Assembly (NCBI RefSeq): GCF_963678635.1
Contig: NC_087071.1
Coordinates: forward strand, 45,807,095-45,871,094
Direction of reading: 5' to 3'
Source: Symsagittifera roscoffensis
Taxonomy: Eukaryota; Xenacoelomorpha; Acoela; Convolutidae
DNA: 64,000 bases
The position numbers and the translations under genes were made by a program. This document shows positions 63,956 to 64,000 of the stretch, piece by piece. The notes beneath the pieces are model-generated. The model saw only the letters and a list, made by a program, of their open reading frames with translations, was not told the DNA's origin and searched no databases. How positions within the stretch are numbered: position 1 is the stretch's first letter; every line of letters begins with the position of its first letter.

Positions 63956-64000
63956 TTATTCCGGGCAATCCCAGTCTTCTTCGGCATAGGGTAGAGTTTC
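63956..64000 (-). CDS. Possible 3' end of an upstream ORF (partial)
   Basis: Reading in from the window edge, one frame gives an acidic tail (ETLPYAEEDWDCPE) and TAA at 63,956-63,958. A second frame stays open past the macro-domain ATG to a TAG near 63,838. Either could be the end of an upstream gene of the same cluster. Too short to decide. Confidence 0.25.
   Translation of the reverse strand, partial: ETLPYAEEDWDCPE

Noticed and set aside
1-64000. CRISPR arrays, bacterial operons, rRNA genes
   Set aside because: No regularly spaced repeat-spacer array, Shine-Dalgarno-led operon or rRNA sequence was found; content is eukaryotic.

Overview
The window reads as metazoan (invertebrate) nuclear DNA. 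It is AT-rich, most of it lacks long reading frames, and it is crowded with eukaryotic mobile elements: Ty3/gypsy-type LTR elements, a GIY-YIG-bearing Penelope-like fragment, hAT transposase remnants, a PHD-containing retroelement fragment, miniature inverted-repeat elements and minisatellites. I see no bacterial operons, rRNA, convincing tRNA or CRISPR. An Enoplea-type nematode host is only a guess. I cannot define any intact host gene.

Layout. 1-15.0 kb: AT-rich spacer with a fold-back element (0.59-0.74 kb), a C-rich minisatellite (2.44-2.75 kb), a terminal-inverted-repeat element (3.30-3.96 kb), a 4-kb patchwork of duplicated blocks and CACGCCGCAACTA minisatellites (6.5-10.8 kb), and unrecognised minus-strand ORF remnants (11.2-13.4 kb). 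15.08-42.36 kb: a roughly 4.2-kb tandem duplication. Its left copy is split by an 18.9-kb LTR element (17,328-36,241; 408-bp TG...CA LTRs; TTAT target-site duplication), and the right copy preserves the empty site. 42.4-53 kb: degraded mobile-element debris. 53.5-64 kb: a GC-richer, intronless, one-direction (minus) cluster of long ORFs.

The LTR element is an endogenous-retrovirus-like element with an unusually rich gene set. In order it has a small basic ORF, gag with a CCHC knuckle, pol (DSGA protease, YLDD reverse transcriptase, RNase H, DDE integrase with a GPY/F-like module), two tiny membrane-protein ORFs joined by ATGA, a Ser/Pro-rich ORF, an env-like glycoprotein frame with signal peptide and C-terminal membrane anchor, and a 602-codon ORF of unknown function joined to env by ATGA. 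Gag and pol lie in one frame separated by stops. Seven in-frame stops and no frameshifts are seen from gag to env, and all can be explained by single transitions. The LTRs differ at about six positions, so the insertion is young.

The minus-strand cluster (about 64.0 to 53.6 kb) reads, in transcription order: the possible tail of an upstream ORF; a 359-aa protein ending in a TARG1/OARD1-like macro domain; a spacer with three compact hairpins; a 213-aa coiled-coil protein; directly after it (TAA|ATG) an SGNH/GDSL hydrolase whose last catalytic block lies in the -1 frame; a second, degenerate SGNH-like domain; and a very large unrecognised protein interrupted by TAA, TGA, a +1 shift and TAG. I see no polymerase, integrase or transposase in it. 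It looks like part of a large polycistronic mobile or viral element whose replication module lies outside the window, or that lacks a recognisable one. It is the best candidate here for something undescribed.
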